Origin: Sphagnum compactum
Taxonomy: Eukaryota; Bryophyta; Sphagnopsida; Sphagnales
DNA: 64,000 nt
Direction of reading: 5' to 3'
Assembly (NCBI GenBank): GCA_965153455.1
Contig: OZ234497.1
Span: 2,542,001 to 2,606,000 of the forward strand
Made by a program: the position numbers and the translations under genes. Positions 50,046 through 61,997 of this stretch are shown here, piece by piece (the first letter of the stretch is position 1; every line of letters starts with the position of its first letter). The notes beneath the pieces were generated by a model. The model had not been told where the DNA came from. It worked only from the letters and a program-made list of their open reading frames with translations, and searched no databases.

Positions 50046-50330
50046 AAGAAAAAACTTAACTAACTAAAGGCTGCAAGAATTATTTGTTGTGTAACTAGAG
50101 CATGGGTCACTTACATGGTAGTTAAAAAAATTTATAAAAAAGAGAAAAAACTTAACTAATTAAAGGCTGCAAGAATTATTCATTGTTTAACTAGAGCATG
50201 GGAGCATGGGTCATTCGAAACTTACATGGTAGTATGGGAGAAAAAAAAAAAAAAAAAAACTAAACTAACTAGAACTTGCAAGCATTTTTCATTGTTTAGT
50301 TAGAAAGTGTGTTACACAAGTTTTAAGATC
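49575..50330. repeat. ~100-115-bp tandem repeats at the right end of the 47-50 kb element
   Basis: Units carry ACATGG(T/C)A, a GGGGGAAAAAAAA run, CTTAACTAACTA(A/G)AGGCT, GCAAGAATTA and a TAACTAGAGCATGGGTCA-type end. Two copies lie at about 49,583-49,750. Three more at 50,000-50,310 continue outside the inverted-repeat arm. Confidence 0.75.
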
Positions 50331-52679
50331 CACTTGGGGACCAACCAAACCTAATCCGGTTGTACTTGACCCTTGATTTTACCCCACACCATTTACAACC
50401 ATGGGCATATGTAACGTGAAAGCATCAGCCTCGCATCTATTGCATCACCTCCCACTTGTAGTTTACTTAGCTCTGTCTTTTGGTAATGTAATACAAACTG
50501 TTAGAGGCCCAAATAGTGGGTTATGGGTGGAGAGGCTCTTACAAGCTCAAATATATGCAAAGCATGCACAAGTAATTCACTCATGCCTGTTGGTAGAAGG
50601 AAAGGTAACAATAGTGACACCTCCTCATACAAAGTCACTGAAGCTTTAATTCCATAATTTCATATTTCCTCCCAGATTCTTCAAACAGAGCAAAGCATCA
50701 ATTTGGCTTGCTTTTGTAGCAATATCGTCCATAGGAGGTTGGAGAGAGCTTTGATTCCTCCCCATTGCGCTTACAAATCTTGAGAAATCCATTCCACATC
50801 TGTAACAAAAGCAACCTTCAGATTTTATAATTTCCTTCTCATGCGCATTTACTGTCAACCCTTGCATTATGACTCAGATAGATTCTCGTTGTAGTGAAGT
50901 TCCATTGGTTTTTTTCCTGGTGAAATTCTGCAAGCTCACAAATATTTTAAAACAGTGGGGAAAAAAGTGGTTTTTTTCGTTTTATAGTGGCCAAATTTCA
51001 AAACTCTTCATATTTTTGTATTAAGTTCCAGTGGGTTGCAAACAATATAGAAGGATGCGTTAAGTTTTTTCATTTTCACATATTGTTTATAACCAGATTT
51101 GGCTAAATCTTTTATAGATGATCATCACTTCAGTTACATCACAAAACTGAAAAAAGGAAAAGAAGAAAGCACTGTTGTCAAACTATGCAAGTTGGCCACA
51201 TAGAGAGACAAATGAATGCTTGACATTGCTTGACATTCAGTGTTCTGATTGTTTTCATGAATGTTATGATACAATATTGTTATGGCCCAAGGGTCCAAAG
51301 TTTTTAAAATGTTGTGACACCCAATTTGTGCTTTTAATTTCACAGACTAGAAAGTACTTTACTGGAAATTAGAGTTATCTGTGAAGTGTGCAAACTGGGG
51401 ATAGAATCAGAAGTCACGATGAAAACAATACACAGGAGGAAAGGGGGAAAAAGGGGAGAGGACCAAACTATTTTTGCTCACCTATATTGATCCTCACGGG
51501 AGTTTCACCCCCAGTTTTGGATTTGCCTTGCCTCAGTCTTCCCCGCTGCTAAATCAAATCCCACAAGTCTTGTCAACTGATACCCGGGTTTTGGTTAACT
51601 GTACCCAATTTCACTTGCTTTCCGTGTACACTCAAATTGGGGATGAAACAGAGATTAGAGGGTCAAACTAGTTCCCAAAGACAGGGTGACTTTTTGGATA
51701 AATTTATGTATTTCTTCATGTGCTCTTCACAGGTGGTGAACGCCAAGCTTAAGTATATTTCTCCTCCTCCCTGAGGTTATTAGTTGTTACCAACATGGAT
51801 CAACTCTCTTTAACCTCTTGAAGCCACAGGAGTTTGGTGTTGCAAATACTGAAGAAGTAGGTGGCTGTCTTGCTCGCCTGCTTGCTTGCTTGTTGCAAAC
51901 AGTGATGGCCATCCCGGAATACAAAAAAAGAGTTTGATTCAAGAGGAATTTTGAAGGGTCTTCAGATATGTATAGCAGAAGTTCAATCATCATGTTTCAA
52001 CAGGTACAGCAGAAAAATCTGAAGCTAAGAAGCAAGTGAAAAGAACAAGCAGTTGCAAAAGTAGAGTGAATGTGTAGGTGTGAGTGTGTGTGTGTGTGTG
52101 TACATAAGTGGAAATGTAGAACAGGGAGGAGGAGGCAGCAGGCTGCCTCTACAACGTAAGTGTATTGCGTGGGAGGGAGGTTAAGTGGAGCTTACCCCAT
52201 TTGTGTGCACCACACACCTAACAACTTTTGGACATGTGTGGGTTGATTCAATTGTTTTTTTCTGTCTTCCTCTTGACTCAGAAATTAATAGTCATGATCT
52301 GCTAGTTGGGTTTATTTGCTTATGTATCCACCTCTTGCAATATTTGTAATCATCTTTCTAACCTGCATTCATGAGAAAGTATCACAAAAGCTAGTTTTCT
52401 TCAAAGAATACTGCATCTTCTGCAAATGAAGTTTGGTTTCCTGTGAAGGTCCATAAATGAACGTAACCCAGGCCTTCCAATGCAGATAGGAAGTTCCATA
52501 TAAGGTTGTACAAATTCTGCAGTTAAGCCATTCTTCACATATCCTTCATGATCGTTAATTACAGGTCAGAAAAGGAGAGCAACTACCTACCCTCACTATC
52601 CTTCTCTTTGTAACGCTGGAAATCTGGCAGCCTGGTATCCACTGGTTGTTGGGAAATGCATGGCTCGTCAACATTTAAG
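50331..52679. other. Intergenic spacer, no gene seen
   Basis: Short frames at 50,401-50,649 (plus) and 50,646-50,867 (minus) are unsupported by homology or splice context. A (TG)n run lies at 52,085-52,100. Confidence 0.45.
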
Positions 52680-53000
52680 ATTTAAGATTGTAGGTGGGAT
52701 TCAAGGTATCCCAAGTCAAGCATAAGAAAGCAGGCGATGCTGTGGCTTGAAGGTAGTAAGAAACCTGCTTGTGGGTATAACAGAGAGGGTGCCACTAGTT
52801 CCAATATTAATGAAGCAGGCACAGTAATAATGAACAACTTTACATGGAATAGGGGGGCTTGCAAGATGTGTTAAGGCTGGGCAACCTGAGAAGAGAATTG
52901 AGATTTTTTTCAACAAATGCAACAAAATGGCAAAGATTCGGACAAGACTCATTCACTTTTTTTCAAGTGCTCAACAAGGATAATAACTTATGAATAAAAT
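52680..53000 (+). pseudogene. Degenerate PPR-like scrap
   Basis: Reading across frames gives 'RVPLVPILMKQAQ' followed by 'GGLARCVKAGQPEKRIEIF' and, after a shift, 'NGKDSDKTHS'. This resembles a PPR repeat (KAGQPEKAIEIFxxMQxxG) and the fragment at 39,700-39,835. It is on the plus strand, just outside the right arm of the inverted duplication. Stops throughout. Confidence 0.4.
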
Positions 53001-54579
53001 TTTCTGTAACCTCAAAGGGATATACCCACTTACATCCCAAGAGTCTCCCTGGGTTGGTCTTCTGATTATGGTTCTGATGGGTTTTTTTTCTTTGTGTGGA
53101 TAGGACTACACCATTGAAGGGAACATGGGTGTTGAAAGAAATGAAGAAAAATTCATTGGGTCAACACAATAATTCAGCTTACTAACTTAGACCATGTATA
53201 ATGTATTGTAATATTTAGTCCTGTAATTTGAAAGCATTGTATTCTAGTATCCTCTGCATGAACCCTATAAACCTCTAGAACCCTCAAACATGGTCAACAA
53301 CAGTAAGCCACTAATACAGAAGAAAAACTGTTAATAGTATGCAACTGTGTGTGCATTAGAAAAGTTGATCATACACAAAATGGACCTTCAAACTCCTTCC
53401 ACACTCCTCCAAATGAGAACCTGCTGTCTTATGCTGAAAACTGAAATATAACAGACCGTAATCCTCAAAAGTCAAGCTGGTTTTACAAACCTTAAGACAG
53501 TTTAAAGCTTAAATTCTTGTGTCCCTAGCTGAATCTAAGCTTCCATACTTGAGATGAAACCAACCACAGACCATGTGCGTAAACTGGGGGCACCCATCCA
53601 ACCTGCCATCCATCTTTGTGTTCTGCAATATCAAACAAAAAGGTCAAGTTTCAAAACTTAACTTGTAGCTATGCACTCTCTGAGCACAAGGAACTTGGCT
53701 AGGAAATGCACACAATTCTACATTGTGCAAAATGAGAACTTTGTCCGTGGCTGATTCGCCTTCCTGACCTCTGATGTACAGCAGGAAAGAAAAAGAAAAA
53801 AATGCATTCCTAACTAGAGAAAGAATAGAGACCTGGAGCCTTGAAGCATGGCACAAACTGCCTGGATATTGACTCCTCGTTTACTCTTCAACCAGACATA
53901 AATTGCAGTCAAGGGCTGACCTCTGAGCCAACCATGTTTCAAAATAAAACGTACTCAAACATGATACAAAAGCCGTCCCTCACTAGAACTTTCCTTTTCA
54001 TCTTTCAGATCTGATAACATGATTGTTGTATACAGAGTTTGTACAAATGAAAGATGGCAGAAGATTTGTCACAATTAGATCATAACAGATTCAATATGTG
54101 ATGACTTCAAGGAGGTTCAAAATATCAAACTAATCTTGAGAGTGGACCTCAGCTTTCTGCAACTTTGCAAGGACAGGGACCAATGGAAAAATGTGACTTA
54201 GAAACATCCACAAGAGAAGTAAGACTGGCTGCATTAAAAAACCTTTAGCATGTGGTTTATTATTAAACAGTTGCCAAGTCCTAGTGAAAACAAAACGATA
54301 ATGAGGGTCACAGTTTGCGTAGCAGCATTGAAAGAATTATGAAGACTTCAGATTCAGACTTGAATTCATAACTGCCTCCAAGAGAAGGTATCACATGGAA
54401 AATTGAAACAACATACTGCTTCTTAAAAATGAAGCAAAAATTATAGGTACATTTCTCCATGTGTAGATGATAAAAAATTAGCACCCTCAGCCCTGAAATC
54501 TTTTAAGGATTTTTTTGTGGAGTCTGAAGTAAGGTTCTTCTCAAACAAACAGAAATGCTGACTATTTGAAGTGGTATCT

Positions 54580-55150
54580 GGTAGTCCATGAGGTGACTAC
54601 CAGAGTTGCACTTGGAAAGAAAGTCCTGCTGCCTCTGCCTTTTCACACATGCACATGGTCTGCATCTCCATGGGACTCCAAGATATGGCATCACTTGTGG
54701 ACTTCTTGATGAACATTCTTGTTGCATCTTCCATGCTTCCAGATTTGGCATCTTGAATGAGACTACTATTGACATAGGTGTCAGACTGAAAACCAATTTG
54801 AGCAATCTGACTATGAGCATGCTTGTTGTAAGTATGGTTGCACTGGCACATGCGACAACAACACCCACCAAGGTGACAGTACAGCTCCTGCCTATCCTGG
54901 TGTATAGAGAGAGTTGCCCACATTTAGACACCCCACAGTCATGGCACTCCAACAGACCACACTATGTGTACACATGTAATTGAACACCTGACATGAGTCC
55001 TCTGTGCTCCCACATTTGGCATGTGTAAATGGGACTACTAACTGCAAATGCATCGAGTACACAATCACTGATGTCGAACATGCCTGCTTTAAGCCACCAC
55101 ACAGTTGGGGTCCCAACCAAGCTTTGTACACCCTAGATCATTACTGATGC
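54580..55150 (-). pseudogene. PPR pseudogene fragment, inverted copy
   Basis: Minus-strand counterpart of the first part of the PPR pseudogene at 32,540. It is locally better preserved: 'HSQIAQIGFQSDTYVNSSLI' runs into 'SGSMEDATRMFIKKSTSDAI' without a stop (54,690-54,830), and 'AKCGSTEDSCQVFNYM' with 'HSVVCWSAMTVG' lies at 54,930-55,030. It has lost everything after about the third repeat through the junction at 54,575-54,610, so no E or DYW parts remain. Confidence 0.72.
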
Positions 55151-58100
55151 ATTTTTGCTCCACAAGCTTTAGCCAGAGTGAACTTCTCACAGAGATTTGT
55201 CATGCAACCCTATTGCCTTGTGTTTGCCACACACCTATGCAACTTGGCCATTGCATCAACCTGTGTACATAACCTTGTGCAAATCAAAAGTTTCTGCAAT
55301 TTGTTTGGGACTTGCTTCATTGTATCCAGAAACTAATTCTCTCCAACTTCCTTCCCAACTACCCTCAAAACTGATGCATCATCACACCCTATTATGGTGG
55401 GTAGGTGGGAGGGGATTACTGTGGCAGCTCCACCAAGAATCCCTGGGCCAACTTTCAGCATGGTCCAGTAGTGAGTTGTGCCTTGACCTTGAGAAGAATC
55501 AACAGTATTTGCAACTCTTTATCAAGAAGTGATTGAATTTTTTGAAATGTCTCACTTTCAAGCATCACCTCAAACCCTTACTGCCCCTTCACATCATGAA
55601 TTTCACCTATGTGTTCACACATCAGACGCAATTGTGCATTATCAAGCCCAGGTATGAAGCACGTCATCAATTTCCCAAAGAACACCATGCCTTCTTTGCA
55701 AGCACAATAAGCAAGTCATGGGATGTTTTGCTGTTGCAACTACACTGTGAACTCCATAAGAGTATCCACTCTCTTGCATAATTCATGTTGGAGTCCAATT
55801 CAACGATTTTCATTTGAGCACATTCTTCCTTGAAAGATGCAATGATCCTATCCCTCACAGCCTCTTGATACATTGGAGAAAAAGGTTGAAACCTCTCTCT
55901 ATATTCTCCATTGTAGCTTCATGATAACCTGATAGTGTGGGTCTCAATGGAGCTATAACATGAAAAACATCAAAGGGGGCTACAATATCTTCATCTTCAT
56001 CCAAGATCTCAGGTAGTGCTTTAACATCATCTAGTCTACAGGAACTTCTACTTCAAGTTTAGACCACTGCCATTCCATGAAATTTGTTGTACCCTGCTCT
56101 CCTAGTAGCTCTCCAACAAGGTCATCGCCAGAACCAAGGACAACAATTTGACTCTCTTAATTTTTTGCCCCTTTCTCTACCACTTCCTTCCATGTGTACT
56201 TATGGACCTTCATATTGCAAGGAACTGTGAGCAGTTCTTGTTTCAATGCCTCCATTGCCATTACTTGATCCTTCCTGAATACTTTGGCACCATAGTCACA
56301 AGCATGAGAAATAGAGTACAGGTACTATTTGTTGTCATCACTTGCAGGGAATGGACAAAGAAGAAATATACACAATTAGAATTTAGTAAAATTTCATCAC
56401 ACTTTCTTGGATCTTTTGGAGTTGTTGTGCAAACATACCTGTATTTCAATAAGGTTAGCACTTGTGTACACATTGTGGACATAGAATGCTCTGAACAAGC
56501 CATACTCCTCCACAACCATCAAAGGAAGCACAGTATGGATATATAGTCTTCAAAATGTCTTCCTCTATGATTTTGAGCATTTCACCATGGCTTAAGGAAG
56601 ACTGCATGAGCACATCACTGTAGTAGCCCGCATCCCCACTGGTTTCCACCAAGACTTCAATGCTTTGAAGTTCAAAATGTTCAAAACCTTGTCTAGTTTG
56701 TAGTCTATACTGAGACTACCATATGCATAGAATGCATTGTGCAACACAACCTTTCGAAAAAAAAAGAAAACAAAGGGATTTGGAGTCAAATCTCCATTGG
56801 TCTCAACTGCAACTTGACACCCCTAATATTATTCTGTTGCTATTCATCAACAAATCCATATGAAATGCTGCAAGTACCATTTTCTTGCTACAAAAGAACA
56901 AAATCAGATTTCTAATCACTTCAAGATATCGTGAGACATGCAGACAACGACAGAGAGCTTGTGGCTTACTTGAAGTTGAGGGGAAAACCTTGGTGTAAGG
57001 AACATGTGGAATGGATCATTGCATTCAAGCCAATGGCCAATAAAGATGACTTAGACAGGTGCTTGAGAGGTAGGAATTGGCCAAACTAACTTGCATGCCG
57101 TCAATAGCTGCTCTCTTAGCTTGAGAACTTTCTGAACTTTCTCCCATCCCTTTGGAAAAAAATTCACTACTAAGCTCAGAAGAGATGCTCCAGCTTATAA
57201 TAGGTCAATTTTCTCCCTTTCTCTGTCAGCTATGAATTGAGGCCAATATGTGAAGTCTTCCTCAAAGTCCAAGTCGAATTTGCTTATTTTCACCCCTATT
57301 TTTTTGCCTCATAGGATCAAACACAAACAAGAAAGAACAAGGATTCGGAAAATGACCAAAATTTGGCATCAATGTAGTCATGAAATGCATGAAACTACTC
57401 CTGCCCTACGAGATCCCAAATGGAGACAACAATATCACGATCCTCCACCGTTCAAATTTTAATGCCTCGAGTGCGCTCATCTCGATTGTCACCAAACAAG
57501 CCTCCCTCGATTGGATCTTTCTCCATAGAAATGGATGGGCTGAATGCGAGAAGCCCAGGTTCCACATTTTCCATGGCCTGTAAAATTACTTTGCACCAAC
57601 GATCGTCGCAGCGCAGTTTTCCTGCAAAGAAATGCTACTTGTTTTGCTCAATTCGGTAGGGTATGCCACGGACAAGTGTGCTTCTTGACCAGGTCGTGAA
57701 CATAGTGGACAACCATAGAGCGAAAAGTGGAGATTTTGTGGAAACATCTCTGATATCCACAGATTCTATGAAGCGAAACTTTAGATTCAATGCCAGAAAA
57801 GAGCCCCTGCTCGTGGAGGGCCACAAAGGAACAGTCTGGAGCTGACACGAGATGGATTCCAATTCTTGACAAACTCTGTATTTCGATCGAGCTCCTGCTG
57901 AATGATAGAACACCTGTAGTCAATTCTAGCCAAGGGAGTCTTCTGCAAGTTCAGGTGCAGCCAAGGTCTGGTGTTCAAGTAGTTTAGAATTGCGTCATTA
58001 ACGTTTTGATCCCCCTTGACAGTAGAGCATCCGGACAAGCCAAACAATCTGAGCATGTTCTTTCATTCAAGTCCTTCAAGAAAATAGACGAAGTCCTCTG

Positions 58101-58805
58101 GAGTCAACTAAACAGAGTTCTTGGGAACATAATGTATTAGCAGCTCCCTTATTGTCTGGTTCATGCGAAGCATATTTGCAAGAACCTGAACCTCTTCTGA
58201 GTCGCACAGAGTGAACTCTAATTTTGTGAGCGTATGATTGGCTTGCTTGCCTGTAGTTGCATCACAACAAAATGGTGAATTACATGTGACAAAATATCTC
58301 TACCGAAGTGTGCACCCAGATCTCCGAGGAGGGTGAGTGATTTTTTAGGGTGCGATTTTTTTGCAACATTAAACTGGCATGCTGAGGCCAACTTCCATGT
58401 CCTCGACAGATTCTTAGATCGAAGCAATCCATCTTTGTGTTCTTCTCCAGCATCTTAAAAATACTCTCGATATTCTGTAGTCTACCCCAAAAGGAGTCTA
58501 CGGTTAATTGATCCAGTGTTCTGTGTGATTGCAAGACTCTTTGCAAGATCAGCAAGATCCCAACAGTTGCCAGATGAATTGACAATCTGCAGATGTTTTT
58601 GATTTTTTGATTTTTCTCAAGCATGCATCCTACTACTTGAGACATTTAATCAATGATACCAGTGCAGATCATCAAACTTTCCAGGACTGCTATGCATAGC
58701 TTGTCCACCATGAGCATGTCGGTGCAAAATCTGCTGTCAAGAGTCTTAACACTTTTGCTTCTGCCAAGAACATTTGCAAGTTGAATTTTTAAGTTGTCAT
58801 CTACA
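55151..58805 (-). pseudogene. TORNADO1-like LRR-Roc-COR pseudogene
   Basis: Truncated, decayed copy of the 28,063-32,481 gene. It lacks the first ~180 bases of coding sequence, including the start codon. Recognisable pieces include LRR sequence (58,280-58,645), the end of exon 1 (57,787-58,056: 'LFGLSGCSTVKGDQNV' to 'FLCGPPRAG'), the Roc domain with in-frame stops around 'VSIWDLVGQE' (57,390-57,620), COR exon 3 (56,450-56,790) and C-terminal exon pieces (55,200-56,100). The GC donor after the P-loop (GCAAGT) has become GGGCTC, so the ancestral splice could not work. No frame longer than about 130 codons survives. Confidence 0.85.
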
Positions 58806-59494
58806 AGACTACTTACTGCTTTTTGAGGACATTCTCAGAATTGGTTTTTATATACAGACTGTGAATTCCTAGTTGCAGGTCCCCTTGAGTCACACAGAAC
58901 ACAAATAGTACTCCTTGATATCCATGTAGAAATCTGCACAGTTTTGTTACATAGGTCACAGTCAAATGAAGGAACTCGAACAAAATTCACATCCATACAT
59001 ATTGTTCGCTGTATTCATCACACAGAATGATTAAAGCACACCATATTGTGGGATATAATTCTCACTGCTTAACTGAATGCTGGGTTTCTGGTATCGTATG
59101 GGCTGAATCTACAATCTGTTGAATTGCAAACCGATGATCTCATGTCCAAAGAAGTGGACTATTCCATGCTTGCTTTAGGGAAGAAGACCTTGCCCAAGAA
59201 TTCCAATACCTTAAGAAAACTAATGCAGCACAGAAAACGGTACCAAACGTGTTTCATCAGACATATAGTCTGTCACATACAAAGAATTTGTCACCCTTCT
59301 GGTGAGCTGTACAAAGAAAATAATGGAAGACTGATGATAGTGTGGTAATTGGATTTGGTCAGCACCGAACCACACTCTTGTATTTCATCCCACTAATACT
59401 TTTCGGATGAAGTGCTTGCACATCATTCAATTGAGCTATTGTCCTTCCTACATGACATTATTCCAGCCTCTTCAGCCCAGTTCTCATGAAATAA
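58806..59494. other. Spacer between pseudogene and MRS2-type gene
   Basis: No gene seen. The part next to 59,494 is the presumed 3' UTR of the minus-strand transporter gene. Confidence 0.45.
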
Positions 59495-61997
59495 TTATGT
59501 GAACATCAAGTGTTTCTGCTTGAAAAACCAAATAAAAGAAAAAAGGATAATGAAGCCTGCTACTCCTGTAGAACCCAAAATCCACTTAAAGGCCCGAGGT
59601 TCGTCAAACAAGTCAATTGGAATGTTCATGCCAAATACCCCAGCTACAACACCAAAAATTGCAACCACAAATGTGGCTGTCGTCAGCAGCAATTCAAACT
59701 GTATCAGCTCGTTCCGCACATTGTCCTGTTTTGAAAGATCAAAAGACTCAGCTCAAAGTATCTCCAGAGATTCCAGAAAACCCAACTCAGAATCCATCAA
59801 AGATCCTTACAAAAACCTTCATTTCAATACAATTTCAGTACAAGCATGAAATGAATGAAAGACCTTTACCAACAACCCAAACACCCATCATTGCATGCCC
59901 TTCCAAGATAAGTTAAAAGTAATCCATATGTTTGATGAAATCCTCTAGATTATTTGGGTGCAAATCCCTAATTTTTACCAGGAGACTCAAGCATTCTGGT
60001 GTCAAATACTCACCAATTGGATGTTGATAAAATCCTCCGTGTCATCTATATACTCCTTCAACTGCAATCCAACAGACAAAAATCCTCCACAACATCAGGA
60101 CTGCCTCTCACCATACCAGCATTTGAATGAAAGTACCATGCCAAGAGGTCTATATGGCAGTGGAATTCACACAGACTAGAATGCAAGGTAACAAACACTT
60201 ACTGAAGTAAGCTTGTTGAGAGTGCCATCAATAACAACAAAGTACGCTTCAAGCAACATCTCAAGCTCCTCCACTCTATCCTCGTCATTTTGAGAGCTGG
60301 CATGGCTCTGACGTGACCTCGCAAAACTATGCTTTTTATCCAAAGACTTCTCCTGAAACTGGCCTGTGCTTGTGGGAGAACAGACAGGTGACACAGGAGC
60401 TGACATTGAAGCTCCCGCTCCCACGTTATTGTAATTAAAATATGTCATTTTGTCCAAAGAAGTAAGTGCGATTTGCTCTTTCTTCTCAGTAAGATATAGT
60501 TCAACCATGTCACCATCATCATCCATGAGCTGTTCAATCTCATCCCGGACCTGTGCACAAAACAAAACCATGAAGGTGCATGACTTTGAAAGAACAGGTC
60601 ATATTATGCTCAAGAGTAACTAACTCCTGAGTGTTGAAAAAACACAGATTTCCATATGCTTCAAGAAATAATGTCTGTTGAAATTTGCTTTGTCCATATC
60701 AAGGATGATCTCAAAGAACTGAATACCTTCACATTGTGTCTTCCAGGTCAACAAAACCACAAGTCTTCTGCCAGAACAAGCAAAATGTTTTGTGTTTAGC
60801 AACTAAAGAGCCAGTGTGCTAAGAAGAAATTATAAAATCACATACTAGTCATACAGATGAGAATCATTCATCGCCAAGGGTCATCATCACCTTTTGAACT
60901 CTTCGTGTAAGTGCCACAAGGTGGCTCTTGAGGCGCCGGACATGCTCCAAATTGAGTGTACTGATCTTAGATGTGAGCTCATCAAGCACTGGATAAATCT
61001 CCTTCTCCAACTCTGCTGCCTGCAATCCTCACCCATCAGCACCCAAGTTCATCTGGTGCTGTAAAAGGAACAACTTCACAAGTGTCAGGTCAAATCCTGG
61101 ACTCTGCTATGTGGAGTTTTCTGTAGAGTAGAACATTGTTCAATGAAAATCTGGTTAACCCAAGCATAAATATACATATATATCCATCATTGTAAGCCTT
61201 GAGAACTTCGACATACTTCCAATCTTCATAAAGTGCCCACTCCATTATGTACACAAAAACAATTAGCATTTATTTTCCTTGAGAGAGGTAGCTCTTTTGA
61301 GAGACATACATACCTGAGTGTCAAGGAAAGTGCAAGCAGTTTCAAGTGCCACTTCAAGGGCACGAAATTCAAAAGGAAGATATTCGGAAGATGAACCACT
61401 AAACATATCACCATCATTTACCACCTTGTGCCTAACTTCTTGATTCATAGGAGGATGTGAGACTTCCAAGTTGTTTTTATTGAAACTATTGGGATGTTCG
61501 TGGTTGCCAGGATATGAACCACTAATAGGTTGACCTCCTGGAGATGGCCAATTGAATCCTGCACATTCAACTTGATTCTTTGTCCTGAGCCGCCTCTGAA
61601 GCTCAGTGACATACTGAAGCACATAGTTGTCAAGAGAATTCAACAACAAGACTTCATCTGCGGTTATGATACACCTGATCTGCTCCAAATTGACCACAAT
61701 CGCACTCTCTCGTCCCAGGATTGTGGAAGGGTAAACAAAGAGGGGATCCAATAACCGCAGATCTCGAGCTGGCAAGTCACACCGCCGCATGATTGCAGCT
61801 TTGTCAACCTCGAGGACATGTGAGTTTCCTGCTGTGTCAATGCGAATCCACGACCGCACTCCTTGACCTCTCTTCTTCAGGCTCAAGGCATCTATGCCAC
61901 CGAATAGAGGTCGTTTTATTGGAAGATCAGATGTGCGTAATTCTGACTTAGGCCGTGGTGGGAGGAGTCGAGCTTTCAGATCCCCCATTTGCCACAC
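59495..61997 (-). CDS. MRS2/CorA-type magnesium transporter
   Basis: MRS2 proteins are plant CorA homologues that form pentameric Mg2+ channels in organelle, vacuolar or plasma membranes. Five exons, 61,997-61,314, 61,019-60,891, 60,550-60,203, 60,061-60,014 and 59,725-59,495, join in frame with GT-AG borders to give 479 residues; plant members are typically 380-490. The N-terminal soluble part has the family run SWIRIDTAGNSHVLEVDKAAIMRR, given here as SWIRID (46-51) to MRR, and DLRLLDPLFVYPSTIL. Long helices follow (LEHVRRLKSHLVALTRRVQKV region, RDEIEQLMDDDGDMVELYLT region). Exon 5 encodes two membrane spans with the ion-selectivity motif GMN at 435-437. The first ATG (MWQMGDL) is used; a second three codons on is possible. 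Residues 175-205 and 310-350 are low-complexity insertions. Subfamily and membrane location cannot be assigned by eye. Confidence 0.93.

Larger units (their letters stand above)
53215..58805. repeat. Right arm of the inverted segmental duplication
   Basis: Reverse-complement partner of 28,240-37,375. It starts near 'gtattctagtatcctctgc' (partner 37,352-37,370) and ends at 58,805 inside former exon 1. A junction near 54,575-54,610 joins sequence equivalent to 33,082 directly to sequence equivalent to 35,655. Roughly 2.5 kb was therefore deleted here, or gained in the left arm. Divergence is high enough that every frame is broken. Confidence 0.88.

Noticed and set aside
54606-54983. Plus-strand 125-codon frame in the right duplication arm
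   Set aside because: It is the antisense of the PPR pseudogene fragment, which has clear PPR motifs on the minus strand.
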